Source of the DNA: Halobacterium sp. KA-4
Lineage (GTDB): Archaea > Halobacteriota > Halobacteria > Halobacteriales > Halobacteriaceae
NCBI RefSeq assembly: GCF_021028995.1
Contig: NZ_JAJJZG010000016.1
Coordinates: forward strand, 1-64,000
Direction of reading: 5' to 3'
DNA length: 64,000 nt
Part shown: one piece after another, positions 36,253 to 45,745 of the stretch
How positions within the stretch are numbered: the first letter of the stretch is position 1
Layout of the letters: each line of letters opens with the position of its first letter
Position numbers and translations under genes: made by a program
The notes under the pieces: model-generated
Told to the model about the DNA's origin: nothing
The model's input: only the letters and a program-made list of their open reading frames with translations
Databases searched by the model: none

Positions 36253-36546
36253 TTAGGGCGTTTGGACTGGTCGCGACCAGTGGTCGACATCGGTGACGGT
36301 ATCTTGACCGACGAGCTGCCAGTCCCGGTTCCGCCAGACTTCTTCAATCCGCTGCCACTCGTCGCTGTTGTTCGACTGAGGGACGAACCGGATGCGACGT
36401 CGCGTCCCAGAGTGATCAGTGAACTCAATGACTTCCTCACAGCGAGTCCCGGGCGTCATCGGCTGCGTGGGTGTCGCGGTGCTCTGTGGCGTGGGACAAC
36501 TGCTCTGGGCGGATCGATCGCCGCTCTTCGTGTTCTCATTGGACAT
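36253..36546 (-). CDS. Small protein with RRIRF domain
   Basis: 97 residues from the ATG at 36546 (54 upstream residues rejected). The N-terminal 30 residues are polar and disordered. The remainder reads VIEFTDHSGTRRRIRFVPQ, IEEVWRNRDWQLVGQDTVTD. The same compact domain ends the HNH protein at 54187-54894 (RRRIRFVERDDGPGWWQ...DPVTDVD) and survives as a fragment at 47543-47675. Strand-rich pattern with conserved RIRF, a W and a terminal VTDVD. No function is known to me. Confidence 0.6.
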   Translation of the reverse strand: MSNENTKSGDRSAQSSCPTPQSTATPTQPMTPGTRCEEVIEFTDHSGTRRRIRFVPQSNNSDEWQRIEEVWRNRDWQLVGQDTVTDVDHWSRPVQTP

Positions 36547-37518
36547 TCTTTCACCGGCACGCTCAACACGTGCCCTCCACCCAAACCCCGGGGGGTACAA
36601 ACAAATCCAACCGCAGCATCCCCAGCTTCCCCTTCGGTTGCCGTTCCTAGACCACGCCGGCGTTACCATAGCAGTCGAAACCTCTGCATCCAGAGAGTCC
36701 AGCGGCACCGGTCACACGGCTTGCTCGTGGTGGGGATGTTCTCAGTGGCGAGCTTCGGATTGACGGGACGAGGGTTGGCGTTCGTCACGTCGCGGCGAGA
36801 GTTGTTGAGTCCGGTCAGTCGCCGACGAATAAGGATTTTGGTACTGCCATCCACCGCAGCATCGGCAGCAGCACATCAGTCCACCTTGTGTTGTCAGCGG
36901 GAATTACATGCTAAATCGCCGGACGGGGTGGTAACAGCAGCACCAGTTACCGACTAAGATAGTGATTGTCGTCATAGTAGTGATTGTAGCGGGGGGCGTG
37001 AGAAAGACAGGAGGGACCCAACGAACAGGGGGAAGGAAACGAGTGGCCCGCTGAAGATGGACAGCCATCAGTGGCTGAAGCGCTCTGAAAAGCCGCGGTT
37101 TCGGATGGTTTCTGGACTGGCGGTGGCACTGTTAGCAAGGTCTGATTGTCAGGTACTCACTCGTGAATGGGCTTCAGGGTGGGGTTCTCGGTGGTGCGGT
37201 GCAGAGAGTGCGTAGGGGTTTCTCAGTCAGCCGAAGACTAGTTCAACACGGTAGATGTATCCACGCTCGTACTGATGTGGTTCGGAATGTTTCTGCGATC
37301 TTTCGGTTACGTTACTCGGTGATAGGGGAATTTGGGGGTTTTTATACTGGCACCCATCGTAGATCGGCGAGCTTGGTCGATTCTTGAGGATCTGGTGAGA
37401 GATGAGAGTGGACACTTCTTGAGATTATTATACGCTGAACAGGCGCAATACCACGGCGTTCACGCCGTGGATACGCGCCGTCACCTGGGACAGTATCCAC
37501 GTTCGCCAGCACTCTGAG

Positions 37519-37950
37519 TTTCAGAATGCTGGCGTTTAAGTGACAGGCAACCCTACTAATAGGTAGGAATCGGTCGGAACGGAGCGGATTCCGAACCGTC
37601 CTTCGGAGGCGGCCTGTCCGCCCTCGTAACAAGGCAGTATCCGAAAGAACAGCCGGTGAACGCCACATTCCAGAAGAGTGTGGGCGCGTGCCGACTGTTC
37701 AAAGCAAACCAGACGATACCCCCAAGTCCGCTGATGCCTGCTGGCGTCCCCGTGGCAAAAACAACACGTCGGGACGCCATACACGGTCAAGGATAGGGGT
37801 AACGGCCACTTGGCATGGCCAGCAGTCCACCAGTCCGATACCGTGGGCCTACCCGTGCCCGAAAGGGCTGGTAGTCCGGTGATTGGACTGCACACCTGAA
37901 ACTCCCACCGCTCGGGATTCCTCCGCGTTTACGCGGAGGAGGATGTCAAA
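37519..37950. repeat. Degenerate repeat, copy 1 of 3
   Basis: Shares TGACAGGCAAC...TAGGAATCGG...GGAACGGAGCGGATTCCG with copy 2. With copy 3 it shares CCGTGGCAAAAACAAC, CAAGGATAGGGGT and ACACCTGAAACTCCCACC. It ends in a perfect hairpin CCTCCGCGTTTACGCGGAGG. The origin is probably one insertion-element family. Minus-strand frames have scattered matches to copy 3 (RRVVFA) but carry stops. Confidence 0.5.
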
Positions 37951-38175
37951 TTGTCTCAGGCTTGCTGGATGTCGGTTAGGGTTCGTCCACAGTATTGACG
38001 TTGGCACCGCTGTTTCGGTATGTTGTTCGGGGTTTGAACGGCTTAGTCTCCCGGCTATTGCGTCAGGTGATAGTTATACAGATTCGAGGAGAATACCTGC
38101 GGCCTGTAGCCGCAGGCAGGATGAATCCGACAACACGGACACAATCCACGCTTCGATAGCCCGTACTAGATTTCT

Positions 38176-38300
38176 AATCTATCCTTTGAAGTGGCAGGCA
38201 CTCATACTCAAGAGTAGGAATCAGGCTGGAACAGAGTGATTCCGCCTAGTCCTACAATGGCGGCCTGCCCGTCCCAAGCAATCAAACAATAATCGGAACC
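38176..38300. repeat. Degenerate repeat, copy 2 of 3
   Basis: TGGCAGGCACTCATACTC, AGAGTAGGAATCAGGCTGGA, GTGATTCCG and the later CAGTCGGGTGAACGG line up with copy 1. Only the first part of the unit is present. Confidence 0.45.
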
Positions 38301-38559
38301 AGTCGGGTGAACGGTCGGTTCCTATCTGTCTTCGAGGAGAGAATCCCGCCGTTTACGGCGTTGACGACACGCGTTGGGTCTCGTTCGCACACCAAAACGC
38401 TCCGCGTTTTGGGGACGGGCGTGAATCCGACAATTCCTCCACGAATCACGTGCTGACGCCGATACGGCTATTTACGTAGCAGCAACTCGGAGCATGACGT
38501 ACACCGAGGCGGTTCGCCGCCACCTAAATGCACAATATCGGGACTCCGAGACCCAGAAC

Positions 38560-38830
38560 GTTCGAGACACCCTCTCGAAGGGCTGTGGTGTCTCACCCAG
38601 GATAACTCCGAGTCCAGTGAAGTCTGGGGGACTTCCGTGAGGCAAAAACAACCCTGGGAGTCCCGATCTGACCGAGGATAGGAGTTCCCGGGGCTTGGCA
38701 CTCCCAGCACTCCCACTCGCTATAGACCGCGAGCATCCCCTCAGATTCGCACTGATTGGATGCTCGGTGGAACTGCAAACCTGAAATCTCCAGCACTCAG
38801 GATTTCTCCGGCTTTAGTAGTTCACAGAAG
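38560..38830. repeat. Degenerate repeat, copy 3 of 3
   Basis: TCCGTGAGGCAAAAACAACC, GAGGATAGGAGTTCCCGGGG, ACCTGAAATCTCCAGCAC and GGATTTCTCCGG align with the second part of copy 1. A minus-strand frame (38593-38796) reads EWECWECQAPGTPILGQIG, perhaps a remnant zinc-finger coding sequence. I do not recognise it. Confidence 0.45.
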
Positions 38831-39404
38831 TTTTGGGTACTCCACGTGCCAGAGATAAGGTGGAGAGGCTTTCTTCGACTGAGTCTTCATCCCAGTTCAC
38901 CCAGAAGTTTCGTTGGTCACTATAGCCGGAGGGAGATGTCAATTTGTGCGGTTGTGTGGCTCGCTGAGCATCTACTACGCCATTTCATTGGTGTTCGGTG
39001 TGTGATCGCTTCCGGCTATCGTTGTCTCTCCCGGCAGCGGCCGCCAGTCGTTTGCAGGGCTATGGGTCCCTCCTGAGTGGGTGGCCACACTCCATGTTCA
39101 TAACAGCTATTTTTGCATACAACATCTACTATGTTAGTCGGGGATTGCTGCTGCTGTGTTGCTGCCTGCTTGCGGTTTCTGGTGGTGCTGGTGCGGTGGA
39201 AAATTGGTGCTGCATGGGGTGCTGCTGGTGGTGGTGCGGTCCGAACACTGTCGCTACTGAGTGGGTCCAGCACGGGTTGTTCATTCACCTTGGAGACGAC
39301 GATTGGACCAGCTCAGGGTGGGGCGCTCGTTTGGGGTGGGTTCTGTCAGTACGCCCTCAAGTCGGGGGTGATGACCGTGAGCGCTACTGAAGTGGCGTCC
39401 AACA

Positions 39405-39487
39405 CCCCAGTGTCGGCAGAACGGGAGTCCACCGACAAGCACACCCCTTCAGCCCTGTCTCTTACCCGTAAGTCCGGGGTGCGCTAG
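39405..39487 (+). repeat. Solo tnpB-element right end
   Basis: GGCAGAACGGGAGTCCACCG then ACAAGC is the right-end signature found just after the tnpB genes at 14762 (AACGGGAGTCCACG), 57201 (AACGGGAGTCCACTGACAAG) and 61641 (GGGAGTCCACG). No tnpB is attached. Confidence 0.5.
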
Positions 39488-39873
39488 AACAGCATTTGGA
39501 CCGCTCTCGGTAGCGACTTGGAACTGGTAGAGACACACGGGGATACGAAACGCGATCGGCGATCGGCTCCCAGCCACGGGGGTGTTCAAACTACCCTGGG
39601 AACACAACAGGAATCCCGTCCTATACCCGGTGAAACCGTAGAATCATGGATCTCTATCTTTTCTCGACACTGGGACGGTTCATTCTAGTGACACGAGTTG
39701 TGGGTAAGAGACAGCGCTTCAGCCGTGGGTCACTGACTTAGTGGGGATTGCGTTATCGACTGTCGGCTTCCTCCCCGGCCTCAAGGGTCTGGGTATCCGC
39801 CTCGACTGCCGATGAAATCGGACACTACTGGCAACACATCCGTCAGTAGTGTACTCGCTGGCGGGGCTGATGG

Positions 39874-41871
39874 TTACGGCGGCTCGTAAGGTGGATACCG
39901 CCACTGGCGAAGGTCGTCAATCATGTAGGCGATCCTGTCGCGATCAAGGTCGAACTCGAGCCCGTAGGGATCAATCGTTCGCAGCCACGTACAGAGCCGG
40001 GGAAAGACTTGGTCAATCTCTAGCGGGTCGGCGTCTGTTGCGACGGTGTACTGATCGAGAAATCGCTCGATGACTTCTCGAGTGAACGATGGCGATCGAT
40101 ACCGGGGGTCGTCGTTCGTAACCCACGCTGGCCGGTGGTGATACTCTTGAAATCCGCGGGCTGTTGGCGTTAAGATGGTTCCATAATACAGCCCGGTTGC
40201 GAGAAATGCGGGGGCAATGGGCGTTTGGAGCGGTGCCCAAGACGCTGCGAGGGCGTCTGCCGTTTGGAACTGCGTGCTGTGGTCGCCGTTGGCGCCACAG
40301 ATGACAAGCTCGTCATTAACGCGGTGACAGGTCGGAAGCGACGCGACGAGCGCCTCGGGTGTCCATGGCTGTGTCCAGTGTGCGAGCTGCTCATTACCGC
40401 CCCATAACTCGAGGGAGCCGTCAGGCGTTAGCCACCACGTAGGAGCGGCAGCCGACCGTGGGTACACCACAGCTGCGCCATTGGCTTTGAGCGGCTGTGA
40501 GGTTGTGTACAGCCGTACTTTCTTTGGTGTTGTGTCGTGAAATGGGTGGGCTAGCAGAGCGGCGACACGATCGGCAGTTTCGTCGGTGTCGGCAACGATG
40601 TACGCGGTCGTCTTTTCACGGGCAGCGGCGCTTACAAGTGCAATGAGATCACCGGCCCCGAGCGTTTCGTCGGTGACGACGAGGACTGGCTGTACGCCTT
40701 TCTCCCGGACAAGTTCGAACGTGGCAGAGGGGTACCAGCGCGGGTCTTGGAGCGTCCCCCGTGTCTGTAACCACGTTATCGCAGCCTGCGTGTGTTCGTT
40801 GTCGGCATCAACGTCGAGGGTTTCGATTGGGTCGACCGACGATGCGATTCGGTCATTCGTCGTCCCGGGGACCGTACCTGGGGCCTCACGAAGGATAGAC
40901 TCGACACTGTATGTGAACGGCTCCCAGCCAGCGCGTGGTGGCCATTGGTCGCGGTCGTAGTAGGCGGGTGCGTGAGTAAGAAACACCGGGAGCGTCTCTG
41001 CGTCGACGGGGAGCCAGGGATCGACGTCGAGCACGTCGTATTCGCGCAGTTGGGATTGGCTTGGCGTTCGTTCTCGTAAGGCATCGAACGCCGCAGGGCT
41101 GCGTGCGAGTCGCCGGCGGATATCCGGCTGGTGGTCCTCGTCGCGCTCGAGTGCACGAATTTTGTCGGTGTCGAGATACAACCGCGGGGTCTCGCGGTCG
41201 TCACCGATCACGGGCGCGTCTGCTGCGGTATTCCACGTCCCTGTAAGCGGCAACCGCCATGACGACGTGATTGCGTCATCGGTGAAATACGTCGCCGGAT
41301 CGATGGTGCCGTCATTGAGTGCGGTGGCATGGTCACTGTCGCTCACCCACTGGCGGTTGGGATCGTAGATTGCTGCCCGAACTGACACCTCTCGATCGGA
41401 GCCAGCGTTCCGGACGAGAATCCGAATGACGTGTGCCAGTCCGTTGTTGATGAGTGTACTGAGATACTGCCGAAGCGCCGTTCGTGGATGGGAGCGATCT
41501 GAATTCCGGGAGGGCTGAGAGTAGGTGATGTCTGCGTCCGGTGTGTTCGGGCCGAGCAGACACGCCGTTAGTGCGGGTGTCGCTCCTAATTTTGTTGCTT
41601 CTACGATCTCAAACCCAATCTGTCGGGGTAACTCTTCTTGGGCGGCCCGGATAAGTGGATAGTTCGCCTTGAGTGTTCGGTCCCCTGCCGCCAGCAGCAA
41701 CTCTTGTGACTGTGCGCCGGTATGAATGGTCGCCTCAACGAGATCATCCGGCTGGCGGGTCGCGGTGTACACTGCTCGGGCGAGATCATCACTCAGTGAT
41801 GTCTTCCGTCGCTCATCGGGAGTGTCGACGCCCGGCCAGCGAAGTCGAAGGAATGTTTGCTGTAGTGACAT
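39874..41871 (-). CDS. Unknown protein, D5-like winged-helix C-terminus (operon partner 2)
   Basis: 665 residues from the ATG at 41871 (a TTG two codons upstream is less likely). No Walker, RuvC, HUH or primase motifs are seen. A central segment, DPWLPVDAETLPVFLTHAP, AYYDRDQW, resembles FWIPPATIGYFTKRYAHYY, EIDPW in the upstream gene product, so the two are distant relatives. Next comes an alpha/beta segment (VLVVTDETLGAGDLIALVSA, ETADRVAALLAHPF) ending in WWLTPDGSLELW. The last 100 residues read TREVIERFLDQYTVATDADP, LEIDQVFPRLCTWLRT, similar to the D5-type winged helix of P4-like primases. Transcribed 21 bp behind 41893-44157. Function unknown. Confidence 0.7.
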   Translation of the reverse strand: MSLQQTFLRLRWPGVDTPDERRKTSLSDDLARAVYTATRQPDDLVEATIHTGAQSQELLLAAGDRTLKANYPLIRAAQEELPRQIGFEIVEATKLGATPALTACLLGPNTPDADITYSQPSRNSDRSHPRTALRQYLSTLINNGLAHVIRILVRNAGSDREVSVRAAIYDPNRQWVSDSDHATALNDGTIDPATYFTDDAITSSWRLPLTGTWNTAADAPVIGDDRETPRLYLDTDKIRALERDEDHQPDIRRRLARSPAAFDALRERTPSQSQLREYDVLDVDPWLPVDAETLPVFLTHAPAYYDRDQWPPRAGWEPFTYSVESILREAPGTVPGTTNDRIASSVDPIETLDVDADNEHTQAAITWLQTRGTLQDPRWYPSATFELVREKGVQPVLVVTDETLGAGDLIALVSAAAREKTTAYIVADTDETADRVAALLAHPFHDTTPKKVRLYTTSQPLKANGAAVVYPRSAAAPTWWLTPDGSLELWGGNEQLAHWTQPWTPEALVASLPTCHRVNDELVICGANGDHSTQFQTADALAASWAPLQTPIAPAFLATGLYYGTILTPTARGFQEYHHRPAWVTNDDPRYRSPSFTREVIERFLDQYTVATDADPLEIDQVFPRLCTWLRTIDPYGLEFDLDRDRIAYMIDDLRQWRYPPYEPP

Positions 41872-41892
41872 ACTCAAAGCTGGTGGAAGTGG

Positions 41893-44157
41893 CTATAGTG
41901 TGAGGTCAGCGTCAGCGTCGATACCAGCGAGATGTGGCGAGACGAGCCCGCGGGGAAACACCCAGGTGTAGCCAACAAGTGCTTTCTTCCCCCCGGACAT
42001 GTCTTTTCGGTCGATCTCATCGGGCAGGCCTTTACTGAACCAGCCCGTGTTCGGGGCGTCTTTACTGGTACACCACCGGTAGAGACCCATCATCGCCGTG
42101 TGACACTTATTAACGGGGAGTTCTGCGTCGGGAGTCTCGGTGAGGAACGCTTCTGTGATGTCCATCCCGAACTCCTCGTACCGGTCCATTTTGCCCCCGG
42201 CGCGCTCCCACTTCGGTGTGGCGTCGTACTCGACGAACTCACCGGTGTCTTTGCTTTTTGCGCCCGTCTCGTGCATGATTGTCACGTACTGGAGATAGCT
42301 AATATCAATCGGGACGTGTGGCGTTGTGACGCGAGTCCATTCCCGTGTGAACGCGATTTCGTTCTCGTAAGTGAGCGTCTCACCGTCACGGGTAGTAACG
42401 ACGTATTTACCGTCTTCTTTCTGTGCAGTCGCACAGCCATGGGTGACCTCGGTGAGATCCGCCTCAGCCGGACAGCGAGTGACGACCTCGCCGTCAATGA
42501 CGTGGACGAGCATGCCATCAGGCGTGAGATACCAGGTTGACTCGGATTTGGCGGTGACGAGCATTTCACCCTCAACTTCGGGAATCGCGTCTCCCTGAAA
42601 CGTTCGTACTCCGTACTCTGTCCGTTCACTGTACGTCGCATAGAGGAGTTCGTAGGCGCGGTCAGCAGCCGATTCGCTTTTGAATACGAGAATGACGTGG
42701 CGGTCCGCAGCTATCGCGCGTTCGACGTTCGTGAGAATGTTCGCTGGCTTGGACTCGTTTTTCCACTCCGGTTCGACGTTGACCACGTCGCTATCGACCT
42801 GTTTTTCGAGGATATTGATGTATCCATTATCCGGATCGAGTTCTTGGTCCGGCAGCGACGCTCCGTCCTGTTCGACACGGTTGATCTCGTCGCCCCGAGC
42901 ACGCGCAAATGTCATGAAATCGTCGCCGAGTGTGAGGTGACTGTCACTTCCATCAGTGGGATGTCTGCGTTCGGCGTCGATGGTTGACTCTGGTGTCTCC
43001 CAGTCGGTCCGGACGTCGATGTCGTGTATCTGGCGTGGCGTAAATGTCGGCGCATCTCGAACCGGAGAGTGTCTCCACGGATCGATCTCGTAGTAGTGTG
43101 CGTACCGTTTCGTGAAGTAGCCGATCGTCGCCGGGGGAATCCAGAACCGGCCGTAGTAGCCGTGGTCTTTTGCCGTTGGCTCCCAGCCAGTTGACCCGTT
43201 AAGCAGTCGTGGAAAATCATTATGGCCGAGAATGATCTCTTTCAACTTCTCGACTTTCAGTCGGTGTTGGAGTTTCGTATCATACCGTTTTCGCATTGCG
43301 TCCCTGATGGAGACGGTGTGGACCGTTTGCCCGTTGATCTGCCGGTCATAGTCGATGTGGAGGTAGTCTTCGATGTTGATGTCGAAATTCGACGTAAGAC
43401 CGGTGGATGTAAACGCCCGCCCGAAATCTCCGGGCGCGCCTTCTTTGACGAGTCGGGCGAGTCCGCGATCACCTTGGTGTGTGTGGTCGCCTGACAGCGT
43501 TGCCAGCCGGGAGGTCATATGGAGCTTTCCGTCACCGGGCTCAGTGATGAGCTGGTGAACGAACGGCTCACGCGCGTGTGTGAGTGCGTCGAAGACTGTT
43601 TCCATCGCATCCGGGTCGACTTTGCCAACGCCGGAAACCTCCTCAGTGTCTTCGTTGACTAACCGGCACGTGGAGGTGGCTCCCCCAGCCGAGATTGGGT
43701 CCAGATTGAAGTCACCAACCTCGATATTGTACACATCGGGGAAGGCCGTATTTACTGTCTCGTACGCTACGTTGAGGATGCTTTCTATAACCTGCTCGTT
43801 GAAGTCGGTAATCTCAGGCTGGATTGCGCGGCCATCGACGAAGTGCGGGTTGATATGGAACGCGTGACATGTGACCGCCGCAACGTCAATATCCGGACAT
43901 GGAATCGGCCGCGGATACGTTAGCGCCTCGACTGGCGCCTCAAACTTCTTTTTGAGCTTCGTTATTGATTCCGCGACTGCATCGCCCGTTTTTTCTGTGA
44001 GTTTATTTTTGTAATCCGGGTCCACTGGCGGTGTTGCGTGGACGGCACCGCGTCTAACGTATCCATCATCGTTTGTGGCGATCCACAAATTGGGGCGCTG
44101 TTCGTGTCGTTTAAATTGCTGTTCGACGGTGTCCAGCGAGAACGTTTGCTGGCTCAT
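41893..44157 (-). CDS. Unknown protein, D5-like winged-helix C-terminus (operon partner 1)
   Basis: 754 residues from the ATG at 44157 (a GTG five codons upstream is possible). The N-terminal half (~1-330) has an alpha/beta look (VFDALTHAREPFVHQLITEP; FGRAFTSTGLTSNFDINIED) that I cannot place. At ~330-380 come GYYGRFWIPPATIGYFTKRY and HYYEIDPW. An alpha/beta segment ends in STWYLTPDGMLVHV, matching WWLTPDGSLELW downstream. The C-terminus (~650-730) reads DITEAFLTETPDAELPVNKC, GLYRWCTSKDAPNTGWFSKG, the spacing of a D5-like winged helix. No nucleotide-binding motif. Divergent from the membrane winged-helix gene at 44399 across a 241-bp promoter region. Confidence 0.7.
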   Translation of the reverse strand: MSQQTFSLDTVEQQFKRHEQRPNLWIATNDDGYVRRGAVHATPPVDPDYKNKLTEKTGDAVAESITKLKKKFEAPVEALTYPRPIPCPDIDVAAVTCHAFHINPHFVDGRAIQPEITDFNEQVIESILNVAYETVNTAFPDVYNIEVGDFNLDPISAGGATSTCRLVNEDTEEVSGVGKVDPDAMETVFDALTHAREPFVHQLITEPGDGKLHMTSRLATLSGDHTHQGDRGLARLVKEGAPGDFGRAFTSTGLTSNFDINIEDYLHIDYDRQINGQTVHTVSIRDAMRKRYDTKLQHRLKVEKLKEIILGHNDFPRLLNGSTGWEPTAKDHGYYGRFWIPPATIGYFTKRYAHYYEIDPWRHSPVRDAPTFTPRQIHDIDVRTDWETPESTIDAERRHPTDGSDSHLTLGDDFMTFARARGDEINRVEQDGASLPDQELDPDNGYINILEKQVDSDVVNVEPEWKNESKPANILTNVERAIAADRHVILVFKSESAADRAYELLYATYSERTEYGVRTFQGDAIPEVEGEMLVTAKSESTWYLTPDGMLVHVIDGEVVTRCPAEADLTEVTHGCATAQKEDGKYVVTTRDGETLTYENEIAFTREWTRVTTPHVPIDISYLQYVTIMHETGAKSKDTGEFVEYDATPKWERAGGKMDRYEEFGMDITEAFLTETPDAELPVNKCHTAMMGLYRWCTSKDAPNTGWFSKGLPDEIDRKDMSGGKKALVGYTWVFPRGLVSPHLAGIDADADLTL

Positions 44158-44297
44158 ACAGACCCCCTCCACTGCGGCAGGTGGGACGGTAGTCGTGCCG
44201 TGGTGTATCTACGACAGGTCTCGTGTTCGCTCATCCTGTACCGATGACTGACGAGGGGGGTATAGAATGAGATTTCTCGAATTCGAGACTCGAATCT

Positions 44298-44372
44298 CCA
44301 AAAGAAATATATATGAGGAAGGAGGACCCCTCTCCAAACTATCAATACTAGCATTTTATGAAGAACAGATTA
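44298..44372. promoter_or_regulatory. AT-rich promoter region for 44399
   Basis: AAAAGAAATATATATG (44299-44314) and GATTATAAC (44364-44372) are archaeal TATA-like. The second is ~30 bp before the ATG at 44399, consistent with a leaderless transcript. The divergent gene starting at 44157 must have its own promoter in the same gap. Confidence 0.4.
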
Positions 44373-44398
44373 TAACATTCGATGCAATCGAACTCACC

Positions 44399-45154
44399 AT
44401 GAGTGCCGCCACGGAGACGAATCGAGACCAAGAGAACGGTCCTTCGACTGTCAAGGCGATTCAAGATGCGATCAATACTGATGATCGCATCGGCTCCGAT
44501 CAGCAACCGATCTCCACAATGAAACCGCGTGCACGAGAAATCATTAAAATCATCGGCACTCGGGGAGACCACCGCAGTCGGGGGACGGTAGATCAGGAGT
44601 CCACGGGAATTAGTGCCCCGGAGTTAGCTGAACGTGAGGAGTTCGGCGTTGGGGTCGACACGCTGCGTAATGACCTGCGTACACTCGTCAAGTGTAGCTA
44701 TCTCAATGCCGATGAGTCTGAACGACCCTACCGGTATACGATCGCTGACTCTTGGATTACTCCAGCCACGACTGACGCAGTTACCGATGGATCTAGTACC
44801 TCTTCGCAGGGCTCGGCTATCGACGAGAGGATATCGACCCACGAAACTGAGTACGCAGAGCCGAGTAAACCAATCAAAAACTATCAGCGGGTATCTATGC
44901 TGGTATCGGCGGCTCAAGCGAATCTCACACCCATCAAGCACACCGTAGCCTCGATTTTTGGAATCGGTGGATGCGTGGTAGGGCTGTTTGGGGTACTTCT
45001 CTGGGTCAGTGGCCTGTATCTCAGCCCGCATCTTGTTGCTGCTGGCGACTCCAGCATCCAAGCAGGTCTGGCACTTCTCTTCGGGTGGTTTTGGATACAT
45101 TTCGTTGGACTGGTGAATGCTATGTCGGACGATGAGGAAGCCACGCTATCCTGA
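44399..45154 (+). CDS. Winged-helix protein with C-terminal two-helix membrane anchor (pair 1)
   Basis: 251 residues from the ATG at 44399. A longer frame from 44267 would read through the promoter. Residues ~40-125 look like a helix-turn-helix (AREIIKIIGTR...ISAPELAEREEFGVGVDTLR, NDLRTLVKCSYLNADES). A polar linker precedes two hydrophobic helices (~195-215 and ~222-245: GIGGCVVGLFGVLLWVSGLY and AGLALLFGWFWIHFVGLV). A DNA-binding domain tethered to the membrane is the direct reading. It stands head-to-head with 41893-44157. The same design recurs at 46916-47542 beside 45731-46705. Confidence 0.7.
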   Translation: MSAATETNRDQENGPSTVKAIQDAINTDDRIGSDQQPISTMKPRAREIIKIIGTRGDHRSRGTVDQESTGISAPELAEREEFGVGVDTLRNDLRTLVKCSYLNADESERPYRYTIADSWITPATTDAVTDGSSTSSQGSAIDERISTHETEYAEPSKPIKNYQRVSMLVSAAQANLTPIKHTVASIFGIGGCVVGLFGVLLWVSGLYLSPHLVAAGDSSIQAGLALLFGWFWIHFVGLVNAMSDDEEATLS

Positions 45155-45745
45155 TTCACCGAAGAACTCCCGCTAATCACGGCGAGCGATAACACCCCAC
45201 AGAATGGGAGTGACAGCGCCGCGGCCCCACCAAACAGAGCTACCCACGGTGAACGCCTCGGGGTCAAGCCCCGAGGCACTCGGCCTGCTCCGCCTGTAGA
45301 TGGCGCTCAGAGGGGCTGGGTTGCAACCCACTATTCTGGGAGGGGTTGGTGGTTTGCAGTCTCTGTGCTATCCGACCGACAATTCTAAGTCATTATCACA
45401 GTAATCATTATGTAGAGTATGACATCCTCCGCGCCGTGAACGGCGGAATTCTCTCCTCGAAGAAAGATGGAACGAGACAGGCCGGCAAAATCGTGTCCTG
45501 CTTCGTCACGCGTTCCTCGTCTTCGTACTCGCGTCTATACGGCGCTCGTTGCGGAAGGCGGCTCCGTGCTACCATCAGACGCTGACTACCGCGGCGATGT
45601 CGTCTGGGGATCCCATCTGTTCAGTTAATCGAGCAGATTTTGTACTCGATTTTTTAATCCTCCTCCACGTGAATGCGGAGGGAGATGTCAAGTGTCGGTA
45701 GAACGAGAGTCCACCGACAAGCCCACCCCTTTACAGGCGGGTAGC
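45155..45745. repeat. Cluster of solo insertion-element ends
   Basis: There are three parts. The first is GTGAACG plus hairpin CTCGGGGTCAAGCCCCGAG (45257-45275), followed by the CACTCGGCCTG...CGCCTGTAGAT string also seen at 3785. The second is CATCCTCCGCGCCGTGAACG, GCGGAATTCTCTCCTCG (45422-45462), an end like those near 8340 and 38340. The third is GGTAGAACGAGAGTCCACCG (45694) with ACAAGCCCACCCCTTTACAG, a right end like 39405. No intact gene lies between. Confidence 0.5.

Larger units (their letters stand above)
36547..39873. other. 3.3-kb gene-poor region of decayed repeats
   Basis: No intact gene is visible. The stretch contains three degenerate copies of one repeat (37519-37950, 38176-38300, 38560-38830) and small inverted repeats such as CCACGGCGTTCACGCCGTGG (37451-37470) and CCTGCGGCCTGTAGCCGCAGG (38097). 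It also holds tnpB-type end signatures (38335-38450, 39405-39487, 39765-39800). It looks like a graveyard of insertion elements. Short open frames on both strands overlap each other without convincing composition. Confidence 0.55.

Noticed and set aside
39113-39487. 124-residue plus-strand frame rich in Cys/Trp
   Set aside because: Low-complexity TGCTG runs followed by an insertion-element end; no domain pattern.
41893-44157. Idea that this is a VirB4/HerA-type conjugation ATPase
   Set aside because: No Walker A or B motif can be found anywhere in the protein.
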